Assembly: GCA_945861245.1 (NCBI GenBank)
Contig: CAMAUE010000016.1
Location: forward strand, 1-55,294
Length of the DNA: 55,294 nucleotides
Direction: 5' to 3'
Source: Singulisphaera sp. GP187
Lineage (GTDB): Bacteria > Planctomycetota > Planctomycetia > Gemmatales > Gemmataceae
Shown: piece by piece, positions 33,150 to 40,721 of the stretch
Position numbering within the stretch: position 1 is the first letter of the stretch
How the letters are laid out: every line of letters begins with the position of its first letter
The notes under the pieces: generated by a model
What the model was told of the DNA's origin: nothing
Seen by the model: the letters and a program-made list of their open reading frames with translations, nothing else
Databases searched by the model: none
Position numbers and translations under genes: made by a program

Positions 33150-33965
33150 GTGGCTGAGCATACCGGATCGGCAAACGAACGCATCGACATGGGCCATCGC
33201 CTGTTCTTGACGGGCTTTTTCCTGCCGCTCGCGCTTGGCGCTGCCCTGGCGACCGTCGGCTTCGGCATGACACGCAGCGGCTGGGTTGCGCTCTTGGGCC
33301 TGGCCAATGTCATTGGCTTAGTCCTCGCGGCCAACTTCCTTTACACGGGCAAAAAGGGCGGCGCGAAGATTATCATGGCGATCGCCGGCGTCTGTTTGGT
33401 TGCCTCGATCGGCGTGCTTGCCGGCGGCCAGGGCTGGCCGATTGCTGGGCACGTCTCGGTTCAGCTGCTGATGCCGGTCGTGTTCGCAGGTTTTCTAGTC
33501 TCGCCCTCTGTCACCATCTACCTGGCATCGCGACGTGGCGAAATTATCGCGGAGCCTGAACATGAAGACGGCCCGCCGGATTTGCTGCTTGCACTGGCCG
33601 CTGATGGCAAAAACGCCACGCTCCGCGACGAAACACGCAGTCATATCGGCACCTTTGCCAAGGTTCTGCTCGGCGTCTGTGGCTTGTTGACGTTGTGCGG
33701 CATCGGCGGCATTGCGTTGGGCGTGCTGTCGCTGATGAACACCGGCACGGGCGTGATGCTGCTACTTGCCAGCCTGACGGCATTACCGGCGATTCCTGTC
33801 GTAAAACTTGTGGCCGATAATTACGGTTTCCTTCTGTCAACCAAGGGCCGCGAGAAAGCTCATCTCGAAAATATTATCGATGAAACCGAGACGATCTTCA
33901 ACGTCGTCAGCGTTTCAGCATTTGTTCTCGTGGTCCTCGTCGTCATCGACTTGATGGTGCGGTAA
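33150..33965 (+). CDS. Multi-pass membrane protein of unknown function
   Basis: 271 residues from a GTG at 33150 with GAGGA 7 bp upstream; an ATG ten codons on is an alternative. About seven hydrophobic helices, including LFLTGFFLPLALGAALATVGF, WVALLGLANVIGLVLAANF, IIMAIAGVCLVASIGVLAG and VVSVSAFVLVVLVVIDLMV. A hydrophilic cytoplasmic loop (RRGEIIAEPEHEDGPPDLLLALAADG) sits in the middle. No transporter or enzyme motif could be recognised. It is likely in the cytoplasmic membrane. Confidence 0.75.
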   Translation: MAEHTGSANERIDMGHRLFLTGFFLPLALGAALATVGFGMTRSGWVALLGLANVIGLVLAANFLYTGKKGGAKIIMAIAGVCLVASIGVLAGGQGWPIAGHVSVQLLMPVVFAGFLVSPSVTIYLASRRGEIIAEPEHEDGPPDLLLALAADGKNATLRDETRSHIGTFAKVLLGVCGLLTLCGIGGIALGVLSLMNTGTGVMLLLASLTALPAIPVVKLVADNYGFLLSTKGREKAHLENIIDETETIFNVVSVSAFVLVVLVVIDLMVR

Positions 33966-33979
33966 AAGGGGATAGCGAC

Positions 33980-34067
33980 TTGTAGGGTGTGCCAAGCATC
34001 AGTGCGGACACACCCATACTCGCCGCGGCTTTGTGCGTCGGCGCTGACGCTTGACACACCTTACAAG
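33980..34067. repeat. Degenerate inverted repeat, family G
   Basis: Arms 33980-34014 and 34033-34067 (CTTGTAGGGTGTGCCAAG... facing ...CTTGACACACCTTACAAG) pair with about six mismatches in 35. It lies 14 bp 3' of the membrane protein gene and 28 bp upstream of the aldo/keto reductase start. Confidence 0.75.
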
Positions 34068-34095
34068 CCGATCGGTCGCAGTCGGGGATCACTTC

Positions 34096-35118
34096 ATGCG
34101 CACACGCATTCTCGGCAGAACGGGCATCGAAGTCAGCGAACTCGCGTTTGGCAGTCTTTTCACCTCATCTCTCGGACTCGGTTACGACGATAGCAAACGA
34201 GCCGTTCACAAGGCTATCGATCTCGGTATCAATTACTTCGACACCGCTCCGGCGTATGCCAACAGCGAAGAGATTCTCGGCCAAATCCTTGCCGACATTC
34301 GCACGCCGCTTGTCCTGTCCACGAAGCTGGGCGGCAGACCGAAGCCGTTCGATCCGCACAACAAACAGCAACTGATCGGCTCGGTCGAGGAAAGTCTGCG
34401 CCTGCTTCATCGCGAGGTGATTGACGTGCTCTTCGTCCACGAGCCCGATCGCCCGCTTCAATACGATTGGTGGAGCGATCCCGCCACGGCGTTCGGCCCC
34501 GTTGTCGAGGCGATGGACGAGTTGAAGCGACGCGGCCTGATTCGCTTCACAGGGTTGGGCGGCACCACCGTGACCGAAATGGCGCAGCTCGTGCGTTCGA
34601 GTCGATTTGATGTCGTCCTCACCGCATTCAATTACAGCGCATTATTCCGCGAAGCGACGCACGAAGTGATCCCGGAAGCGAAATCTCGCAATATGGGCAT
34701 CGTGCTCGGTTCGGTGCTACAGCAAGGTGGCTTGGGCCGGCGATTTGATGACGTGGTCCGCGCCAAGCCAGCGTGGCTGTCGATCGCTCGGCAACGGCAG
34801 TTCCTGGCGTTCTACAAACTGCTGGATGATTCGGGTTTGTCGATTGTCGAACTCGGCTTGCGCTTCGGCATCGGCTGCGCGGATGCGAGCACGATCTTGA
34901 TTGGCCCGAAGACCGCGCTGCAAGTCGAAGAGTCGGTCCGTGCGATCGCCAAAGGCCCGCTGCCCACGGACGTGACGCACAGACTCGACGAAATTGCGGC
35001 GATAGTTCCGTATCGCCCGTTCGAGGAGCCGATGATCTTGCCGTTCAACAAGCCGAATGATTATTGGGGTCCCGGCATGGCGAACATCGGTGCCGGGGCG
35101 AAGGTGGGGAAGTTGTAA
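34096..35118 (+). CDS. Aldo/keto reductase
   Basis: 340 residues from the ATG at 34096 (GGGGA 7 bp upstream; MRTRILGRTGIEVSELAFG). The catalytic tetrad is visible as Asp in NYFDTAPAY, Tyr in the same motif, Lys in LSTKLGG and His in VLFVHEPDRP. The TIM-barrel NADPH site near the C-terminus has GIGCADASTILIGPKT. The family reduces aldehydes and sugars or oxidises aldoses such as L-fucose; this one resembles sugar/pyridoxal dehydrogenase-type members, but the substrate is not decidable. Soluble, stand-alone gene, convergent with the next. Confidence 0.88.
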   Translation: MRTRILGRTGIEVSELAFGSLFTSSLGLGYDDSKRAVHKAIDLGINYFDTAPAYANSEEILGQILADIRTPLVLSTKLGGRPKPFDPHNKQQLIGSVEESLRLLHREVIDVLFVHEPDRPLQYDWWSDPATAFGPVVEAMDELKRRGLIRFTGLGGTTVTEMAQLVRSSRFDVVLTAFNYSALFREATHEVIPEAKSRNMGIVLGSVLQQGGLGRRFDDVVRAKPAWLSIARQRQFLAFYKLLDDSGLSIVELGLRFGIGCADASTILIGPKTALQVEESVRAIAKGPLPTDVTHRLDEIAAIVPYRPFEEPMILPFNKPNDYWGPGMANIGAGAKVGKL

Positions 35119-35128
35119 GAATCGTGTA

Positions 35129-35185
35129 GCTGCTTGCGGCTTAGCGGTCGCATGGCATTACTCTGAGCGCTAAGCCGCAAGCGGA
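35129..35185. repeat. Inverted repeat, family A
   Basis: Arms 35129-35150 and 35164-35185, family A, with one or two differences and a 13-bp loop. It sits between the convergent aldo/keto reductase and membrane protein genes, about 10-18 bp from each stop codon. Confidence 0.85.
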
Positions 35186-35202
35186 GAACCCAAATAGGGC
35201 TG

Positions 35203-36360
35203 CTACCGCTTCTCGCCCACCGTCACGGTGAACGGGAAGTTCTCGTACGGCAGGTGGATGTCGGTGACGCTGTAGGTCCACTCGCCGGGAATGGCGCCGG
35301 GCACTTCGACAATCGCCGTCGATTCCAGGTCGGCCGTGAATTGTTTGCCGTCCGGTGAGACGATGCGAAACCGCAGCTCCGCGCCTTCGTTGCGAAAACC
35401 GAGCACGAAGCGTAGATCGCATTGCGACTTGTTCGTGTATTTTTTCTCGATCGTGTTGCCACGTTTCGGTGTGCTGAGCAGGTTCGACTTCTGCGGCGCG
35501 AAACCGCCTTTCTCAAGCTTGTCGCTGACGTCGGCATCGACGCCCGCGGTGACGAGCGAGAAGACGATGTACTTCAGTAGTTTCGTTTCAACAGCGCTGT
35601 TCTGCTTTTCGTTGTGGAACGAGGTGAAGATCACCGTCCCCTTGCCCATACTGAAACGAACCATCAGCGGGGCTTCAACGATTTCGCTCTCGGCATTGAA
35701 TTTCTTGAAGCGGCCCTGGATCAACGGCTTGACACGCGGGCCAGCGAATGCGGCTGACTTCCATTCGCCGATGTCGAATTTGAGGTGGATTTTGTCACTT
35801 TCGAGCACTTCGCACAAGGCCGGGTCAACGATGTCGGCGTTCAGTTCCTGCTTGGCGCCATTGGCGACATATTTTTGCGAGACCATGTCGGGAAACGCCG
35901 CCGCGATGGCGTCATAGCGCCAATCCGACGCATAGAGAATGCCACCGTTGGAAACGTATTCGACAAGTGCGTTCTTGAGCTCCAGCCCGCCGCTGGCGCA
36001 GGTGAAGAACACGACATCGTAGTCGTTCAATTTCTTGGGATTCAGGAAGATGTCCTGGATAGGCAAAATCTCGAACTTGTAGCCGTCGCCCATTTCGGTG
36101 AGTAGTTTGCCCATGTCGTCCCACTTCGGCCCCGGCTTTTTGGTGAACGGGTCTGGCGGGAAGCTGGCTGAGGGTGTGACCGCGAGCCGTAGCTTCTTCG
36201 GATCGCGGAACTTGGTCTTGATGACGTTGGCCTGCAGCGTGTTCACGCCCGGCCCGGAGACGCCCAGGAAGAAATAATCGACGGCGAGAACGCAGAGCAG
36301 TGCGAACGCCAGCGCGATTGCGGCAGCGGCATCAATCAATGGTCGAAGAAAATCGGGCAT
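35203..36360 (-). CDS. Membrane-anchored protein with glutaminase/ThuA-like fold
   Basis: 385 residues. An N-terminal membrane anchor (ALAFALLCVLAVDYFFLGV, about 15-34) is followed by an alpha/beta domain with DYDVVFFTCASGGLELKNAL, YVSNGGILYASDWRYDAI and MGKGTVIFTSFHNEKQN. This is the pattern of class I glutaminase-like/ThuA-like folds that lack the catalytic cysteine. A C-terminal beta domain (about 290-385, ending ENFPFTVTVGEKR) resembles Ig or pre-peptidase folds. Function unknown. It is the first of three large envelope-protein genes in this minus-strand cluster read from the right-hand side. Confidence 0.65.
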   Translation of the reverse strand: MPDFLRPLIDAAAAIALAFALLCVLAVDYFFLGVSGPGVNTLQANVIKTKFRDPKKLRLAVTPSASFPPDPFTKKPGPKWDDMGKLLTEMGDGYKFEILPIQDIFLNPKKLNDYDVVFFTCASGGLELKNALVEYVSNGGILYASDWRYDAIAAAFPDMVSQKYVANGAKQELNADIVDPALCEVLESDKIHLKFDIGEWKSAAFAGPRVKPLIQGRFKKFNAESEIVEAPLMVRFSMGKGTVIFTSFHNEKQNSAVETKLLKYIVFSLVTAGVDADVSDKLEKGGFAPQKSNLLSTPKRGNTIEKKYTNKSQCDLRFVLGFRNEGAELRFRIVSPDGKQFTADLESTAIVEVPGAIPGEWTYSVTDIHLPYENFPFTVTVGEKR

Positions 36361-36396
36361 GAGGGATGGTTCCTTAATATTGGTATGCGTTCGTTT

Positions 36397-36450
36397 TCCG
36401 CTTGCGGCTTAGCGCTCACATACTGCTATCCGAGCGCTAATCGCTAAACG
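36397..36450. repeat. Inverted repeat, family A with one decayed arm
   Basis: The left arm TCCGCTTGCGGCTTAGCGCTC (36397-36417) is intact; the right arm GAGCGCTAATCGCTAAACG has lost the second half of the family A sequence. It ends 15 bp from the FHA gene stop codon. Confidence 0.7.
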
Positions 36451-36464
36451 AAAGGTGAGCGCAA

Positions 36465-37580
36465 TCAAAACGTCGTGAAGCATTTACTACAGCGCCGCTC
36501 GCCGGGGATGCCGGTGACGCGCCGATGGCAGATCGGACAACCGCCTTCCGATGGCACGGCCGCCTCGGGCGGCTTTGTCGCAGCTTTCGGCGGCGCGGCG
36601 GGTTTCGGCCCGGGCGGCGTTGCCGTAATCCCGGTACTAGGCGCTGGCTTCGGTGCCTCTTTGACTTGAGCGGGAGGCAGCGTCGTTGGGCCGTCGCCAT
36701 GCTTGACGCGCTCGTTGAACCGCACGACGTTCACTCCGAACTGGATCGCATCGCCATCCTTGAGCAGCGCTGGTTGCCCGATCCGTTCGCCGTTGAGCAG
36801 CGTGCCGCCGCGAGATTGATTGTCCTCGAGCAAAAATCGGCCATCGGGCTGCTTGATGATTTTGAGGTGTGTCGGTTCGACTCCCTTGGCACCGAAAGCG
36901 ATGAAGATGATGCTCGATTTCTCCGACGTGCCCATCGTGACAACATCCGAGCCAAGGATCATCTGTCGGCCAGGCCGAAAGCCGCCTTCGACCGTGAGCC
37001 AGGCTTCTTTCAGCACGACCTGCACGAGTCCGACAAAGAAGCCGATGCACAAACCGAGCAAGACGAAGGCGGTCGCGCGACTCGTTACGGAACTGGCAAG
37101 CAAGGCGATGATGCCGAACATTAGACCGCCGAGGAACCCGCCGACGATGCCGCCGAGCAACCCATTGCGGAGCTTATTGTAGGACCGATCTACGAAACCC
37201 TCGCTCAGGCCGATGCCCGCGCCGATGCCGATGCCGAGCATGGCAAAGCCGAGGATGCGGCCGACGAAGGTAAGAAACGGGATGTAGCCGATGACAGAAA
37301 AGATGCATGAGCCCAGCATGCTGCCGAGCAACCCGCCGACGAAACCCGCGGCCAGGCCGAGGCCGAGCCGTTTGAGCAAGTTGAGGATTTGCGGATTGGT
37401 TAATCCGGTTGCCGCGCAGATGCCGCCGCCAATCGGCACGGAGACGAGCGTGGCCATGAGGATTGCGATGTACCAGTGATGGATCCACCGATGCAGAGCG
37501 ACTTCGGTGAACAGCCAGCCGAAGAACGCCGACCACCCGCCGATCAGGCTGCTCCAAACGATCAAACGAATCAGCGACAT
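36465..37580 (-). CDS. Multi-pass membrane protein with degenerate FHA domain and zinc ribbon
   Basis: 371 residues. About six glycine-rich membrane helices occupy 5-190 (for example LIVWSSLIGGWSAFFGWLF, FVGRILGFAMLGIGIGAGIG). An FHA-like domain at about 205-285 contains GVEPTHLKIIKQPDGRFLLEDNQSRGGTLLNGERI and LKDGDAIQFG. A Pro/Ala linker and a C-terminal zinc ribbon (CPICHRR...RRCSKC) follow. In normal FHA domains the loop reads G-R...S-x-x-H; here the arginine and serine that hold phosphothreonine are missing (VEPTH), so phosphopeptide binding is doubtful. It is probably a membrane scaffold working with the flanking cluster genes. Confidence 0.8.
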   Translation of the reverse strand: MSLIRLIVWSSLIGGWSAFFGWLFTEVALHRWIHHWYIAILMATLVSVPIGGGICAATGLTNPQILNLLKRLGLGLAAGFVGGLLGSMLGSCIFSVIGYIPFLTFVGRILGFAMLGIGIGAGIGLSEGFVDRSYNKLRNGLLGGIVGGFLGGLMFGIIALLASSVTSRATAFVLLGLCIGFFVGLVQVVLKEAWLTVEGGFRPGRQMILGSDVVTMGTSEKSSIIFIAFGAKGVEPTHLKIIKQPDGRFLLEDNQSRGGTLLNGERIGQPALLKDGDAIQFGVNVVRFNERVKHGDGPTTLPPAQVKEAPKPAPSTGITATPPGPKPAAPPKAATKPPEAAVPSEGGCPICHRRVTGIPGERRCSKCFTTF

Positions 37581-37647
37581 ATGCGACGACCCCTGAGTGC
37601 TTTTGGGTCAATCTATGGCAACGGCGAGGTGGTTACAAGCGGCTCCC

Positions 37648-37728
37648 GTTTAGCCGCTCGCCTTTGGCGAGCGCGTGCGTGTCGTTATCCGCGTGTCGTC
37701 CGCGCTCGCCAAAGGCAAGCGGCTAAAC
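37648..37728. repeat. Inverted repeat family B supplying a stop codon
   Basis: Arms 37648-37675 and 37701-37728 match at 27 of 28 positions around a 25-bp loop. The right arm supplies the last codon and TAG stop (37723-37725) of the following minus-strand gene, exactly as at gcvPA. Confidence 0.9.
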
Positions 37729-39765
37729 CGACGGCGTCCAGTAATCCGCGAAACGCCCCAGGCCCACCAGACCCAGCGATCCCGCGATCAGGCCCTGGAT
37801 CGGGTTGATCACCACTCGGCGTAACGGCGTGAACCACGGCACGACGATGCCCAGCACAACGCCGACGCCCAGCCAGCACAGCACCGCGAGCACCGACCAC
37901 AGCAGCAACAACCCGAACCCGCCGCGCTGGCCAAGCGTCAAATGCCAAAGCGTGTGCGGAATCATTTCGACGATCAGAAAGATTGCGGCCAGCGTGGCAG
38001 CGATTGCGAATCCCGCCCCGGCGCCGGCGATGACGCCCCACGGCGCATCGAGCATCCCGCCGCCGCGACGTAGCACGAGCAGCACGCCAAACACTGCGCC
38101 GACCCACCACAGCCGAAGCACAAACCAGCGGATAAAATAACTCGCGAAGTAATGGCGAAACTCGCTCATGCTCAGCTCAGCATTGTTGCCCTTCTGAAAC
38201 GTGTTCGCCGACAGTTTGTCATCGACACCCGCGAGGATCGGCAGCCAGGGCAGGTTCAGCCAACCGCCGATCTCGCCGAATGGGCTGTCAACCGTCGGCT
38301 GGACGCCGAGCTTCATGATCGCCGCGATCGTCACCGTGCCGCGTCCGTACCAATCGACGATCGGGACCAGAGCCATGCGCACCATGAAGCAGAGCAATAC
38401 CATCGTCAGAAACGCTGGCATGAATCGAGCACGATCGGCGGGAACGTGAGCTACCGTCGGCGCGATCATCGGCGGCGGTTCGCCGGCTTTGAGCGCCGAA
38501 GACGGCGCCGGCTTCGACGCTATCGTCGGCGCGCTCATGATGGTCGACGGCGTCGCCTTTTCCGCCGGCGCGCCGATTACCTCCACCGTCACCTTCACTG
38601 TGAACTTCTGCCCGCCGTTTGCGGTTAGCGTCAAGCGCCCTTCACCGATCGGGCCACCGGTCCATTGCGTCGTGTCGATTTCGATCGGCACCACGGCCTG
38701 CTGTGCCCCGCTGACCTGTGGCATCGGCGACTTCAACCACGGGCTGTCACTCTTGATGTCCGCGTACACCCACTTCTTCACATCCGTTGACAGCGTCACC
38801 TGTCCCCGCACTGTGTCCTGGTGCTTGCACGTGAAGCGAAATTCTTTCTGCGAGAGCTGCACGACCGGCGGCTTCGATAGCCCCATGCCCTCGAAAAACT
38901 GCTGCACACCGCCCACGCCTTTGACCTGCTTGTCGCTCACGGGATAGGTCCACCCGTTCAGCTCGAACCAGCGTTGCGCCTCGCCCGATTCCAGGATCGG
39001 CACGGCGGCCTTCGGCTGCAATCGCATCTTTTCCGCGAAGTCGCGCTGCGTTCGCACATCCTGAAACGGAGGCTTGACAAACGGTTGGGCGGCCAGGTCC
39101 ATCCGCAACGGCACCTCCACGATGCCGCCGTTCGTCACCACCGTCAGCTTGGCGCCATATGCCTGCCCCGCGGCGATGCCCTTGGTCTTGATCGTGAGCC
39201 GTACCGTCTGCTCGCGCATCGTCGAGACTTCGGCTTCGTGCACCGGTTTCGTATCGCTTAGGCTGAGCCAATCCTGGCCCTCGGCTACGGTGATCGTGCC
39301 TTGCAACATCCCCGGGCCCTGGTTGATGACCGTCAACGGAACCGTCTTCGACTCGCCGACGAGCAAGCTGCCGAGCAAGATGCGGCGCGGCGTGAGATCA
39401 AGCTTCGGTGAATGCGTGCGGGTGCCGGGCAGCGAGATAAGAAATGTCGTCAGGGCGATGTCGGGATTGCCCTGCGCCTTGGCGTCGTCGGCCGCGCGAA
39501 CGAGGTCGGCTCGATTGCCCGCGCGGAAATATTGGGTGAACATGCCGCGCATCAGCAGATCGCGGGCGGCGGCCCACTCCTCCTGACAACCTTGTGCAAA
39601 CTCGTCAAACGTCTTGCAGCGTCGGCCTGAAGGGAAGACAAACTCATTGGGCAGACGATGAGCAGCAGCATCCTGATGGGCTTGCAGCACAACCCCATCG
39701 AAATGGCAGTAATTCGCAAATTGCGGATTGACGTGCTTACAGCGAGGACAAATCGTGACCGGCAT
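37723..39765 (-). CDS. Zinc-ribbon, Ig-like, multi-pass membrane protein
   Basis: 680 residues. N-terminal zinc ribbon CPRCKHVNPQFANYCHFDG (6-24), then a helical stretch (FDEFAQGCQEEWAAARDLLMRG). Two or three Ig-like beta domains follow: LGSLLVGESKTVPLTVINQGPGMLQGTITV at about 150, QLSQKEFRFTCKHQDTVRGQVTL at about 320, and GRLTLTANGGQKFTVKVTVEV. A proline-rich linker leads to about six membrane helices from residue 450 (FLTMVLLCFMVRMALVPIVDW onward). No catalytic motif. The zinc ribbon points to a cytoplasmic N-terminus. Same strand as the FHA-like gene. The stop codon is part of a family B repeat. Confidence 0.75.
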   Translation of the reverse strand: MPVTICPRCKHVNPQFANYCHFDGVVLQAHQDAAAHRLPNEFVFPSGRRCKTFDEFAQGCQEEWAAARDLLMRGMFTQYFRAGNRADLVRAADDAKAQGNPDIALTTFLISLPGTRTHSPKLDLTPRRILLGSLLVGESKTVPLTVINQGPGMLQGTITVAEGQDWLSLSDTKPVHEAEVSTMREQTVRLTIKTKGIAAGQAYGAKLTVVTNGGIVEVPLRMDLAAQPFVKPPFQDVRTQRDFAEKMRLQPKAAVPILESGEAQRWFELNGWTYPVSDKQVKGVGGVQQFFEGMGLSKPPVVQLSQKEFRFTCKHQDTVRGQVTLSTDVKKWVYADIKSDSPWLKSPMPQVSGAQQAVVPIEIDTTQWTGGPIGEGRLTLTANGGQKFTVKVTVEVIGAPAEKATPSTIMSAPTIASKPAPSSALKAGEPPPMIAPTVAHVPADRARFMPAFLTMVLLCFMVRMALVPIVDWYGRGTVTIAAIMKLGVQPTVDSPFGEIGGWLNLPWLPILAGVDDKLSANTFQKGNNAELSMSEFRHYFASYFIRWFVLRLWWVGAVFGVLLVLRRGGGMLDAPWGVIAGAGAGFAIAATLAAIFLIVEMIPHTLWHLTLGQRGGFGLLLLWSVLAVLCWLGVGVVLGIVVPWFTPLRRVVINPIQGLIAGSLGLVGLGRFADYWTPSV

Positions 39766-39780
39766 ACGTTTTCCGCTATC

Positions 39781-39836
39781 GCCGCTTGCGGCTAAGCGCT
39801 CGCGTGGGATGCACCGAGCGCTGAGCTGCTTGCGGA
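39781..39836. repeat. Degenerate inverted repeat, family A
   Basis: The left arm GCCGCTTGCGGCTAAGCGCTCG is close to consensus and the right arm CGAGCGCTGAGCTGCTTGCGGA has several changes. It lies just upstream of the zinc-ribbon gene start, 58 bp 3' of the small secreted protein gene. Confidence 0.65.
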
Positions 39837-39893
39837 ATCAAGAAGTTTCATTCGTAACTTCCCTTAGTGTACCGATTCGCCAGCGTTTTCCCA

Positions 39894-40220
39894 TCAATCC
39901 CGAGCATACGGCATGATTGCCGTCGAGCGATTCTGAATCCATGGGTACGGCGCCAAATCACGCGAGTACATCGCACCATAAGGTGTCACAATCACCTTCG
40001 GCACAAACCGTCCCAGCGGACTCACTCCATAGTGTTGCCAAACATCGCGCGACCCCGTCCGCGGCAGGTACGGCACAATCTCATAGTTCGGCACGATCTG
40101 CACCTTCGGCGCCGGCAGCTTTTCCGGCTGCGCAACCTGCTCCCGTTCCTGAGCACGCCCAACAACCGAGAAAAACACCGGCGAACAAACAATTGAAATA
40201 ACCAGCAATACACGCATCAT
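39894..40220 (-). CDS. Small secreted hypothetical protein
   Basis: 108 residues from the ATG at 40220 (GGAG 7 bp upstream). Signal peptide MMRVLLVISIVCSPVFFSVVGRAQ, then a short proline/tyrosine-rich mature part (PNYEIVPYLPRTG, SPLGRFVPKVIVTPYGAMY). No family recognised. It has no cysteines after the signal, so no disulfides. Most likely periplasmic or exported. Confidence 0.65.
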   Translation of the reverse strand: MMRVLLVISIVCSPVFFSVVGRAQEREQVAQPEKLPAPKVQIVPNYEIVPYLPRTGSRDVWQHYGVSPLGRFVPKVIVTPYGAMYSRDLAPYPWIQNRSTAIMPYARD

Positions 40221-40721
40221 GGTAAGACTCCACGAAATTGGCAAAGACGATCCAGCCTTCCCAACCTTACGTCGAGCGAGGCGGCAAGGTTGCCGATGAC
40301 ACTATAAATTGCGACGATCGTTTGCGGAGCAGCCGATGCGATCGCTACAATCGGCACAGGCGACAACAATGGTCTCGTCGTTCGCACGCTCCCGGAGATA
40401 GCTGAAAAAGTCTGCTCTCAGTGTGGCCTGAACGTTTCTGAATCGTTTCATTTTTTTTGGCTCTCTACCACTGGTGGGGGAGAGCCAAATATAGAGAATT
40501 CAATTTCCTGCTCCTGCGTTTTTCCGTGTACTTCCGTGTGTTTCCGTGGCTAGCATCTTCTGACCAGTGGTTGCGGCTTGGCCGCGCTTGGCTTTCCGTG
40601 GCAGTATTTGCTCCATGACTTGAATCGTCGTGCACACCATCGCGGCGAAGCGTGTTTGCAAATCGCCAGCGCATGAATAAAAAAACTAATCGTGAAACAA
40701 TGCAGAAAGAGGATAGCACAG
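40221..40721. other. Intergenic region with repeat remnants
   Basis: 500 bp between divergent genes. It holds CCGTGTACTTCCGTGTGTTTCC (about 40527-40548), a worn copy of a common CACGGAAA-type repeat, and a 32-bp imperfect palindrome at 40457-40488 (TTGGCTCTC facing GAGAGCCAA). The T-run next to it is on the wrong side for a terminator on the plus strand. No gene or clear promoter seen. Confidence 0.45.

Noticed and set aside
40457-40488. Palindrome TTGGCTCTC...GAGAGCCAA next to a T-run, looking like a terminator
   Set aside because: The T-run precedes the hairpin on the plus strand and becomes an A-run after it on the minus strand, so it cannot act as a Rho-independent terminator; no gene ends there.
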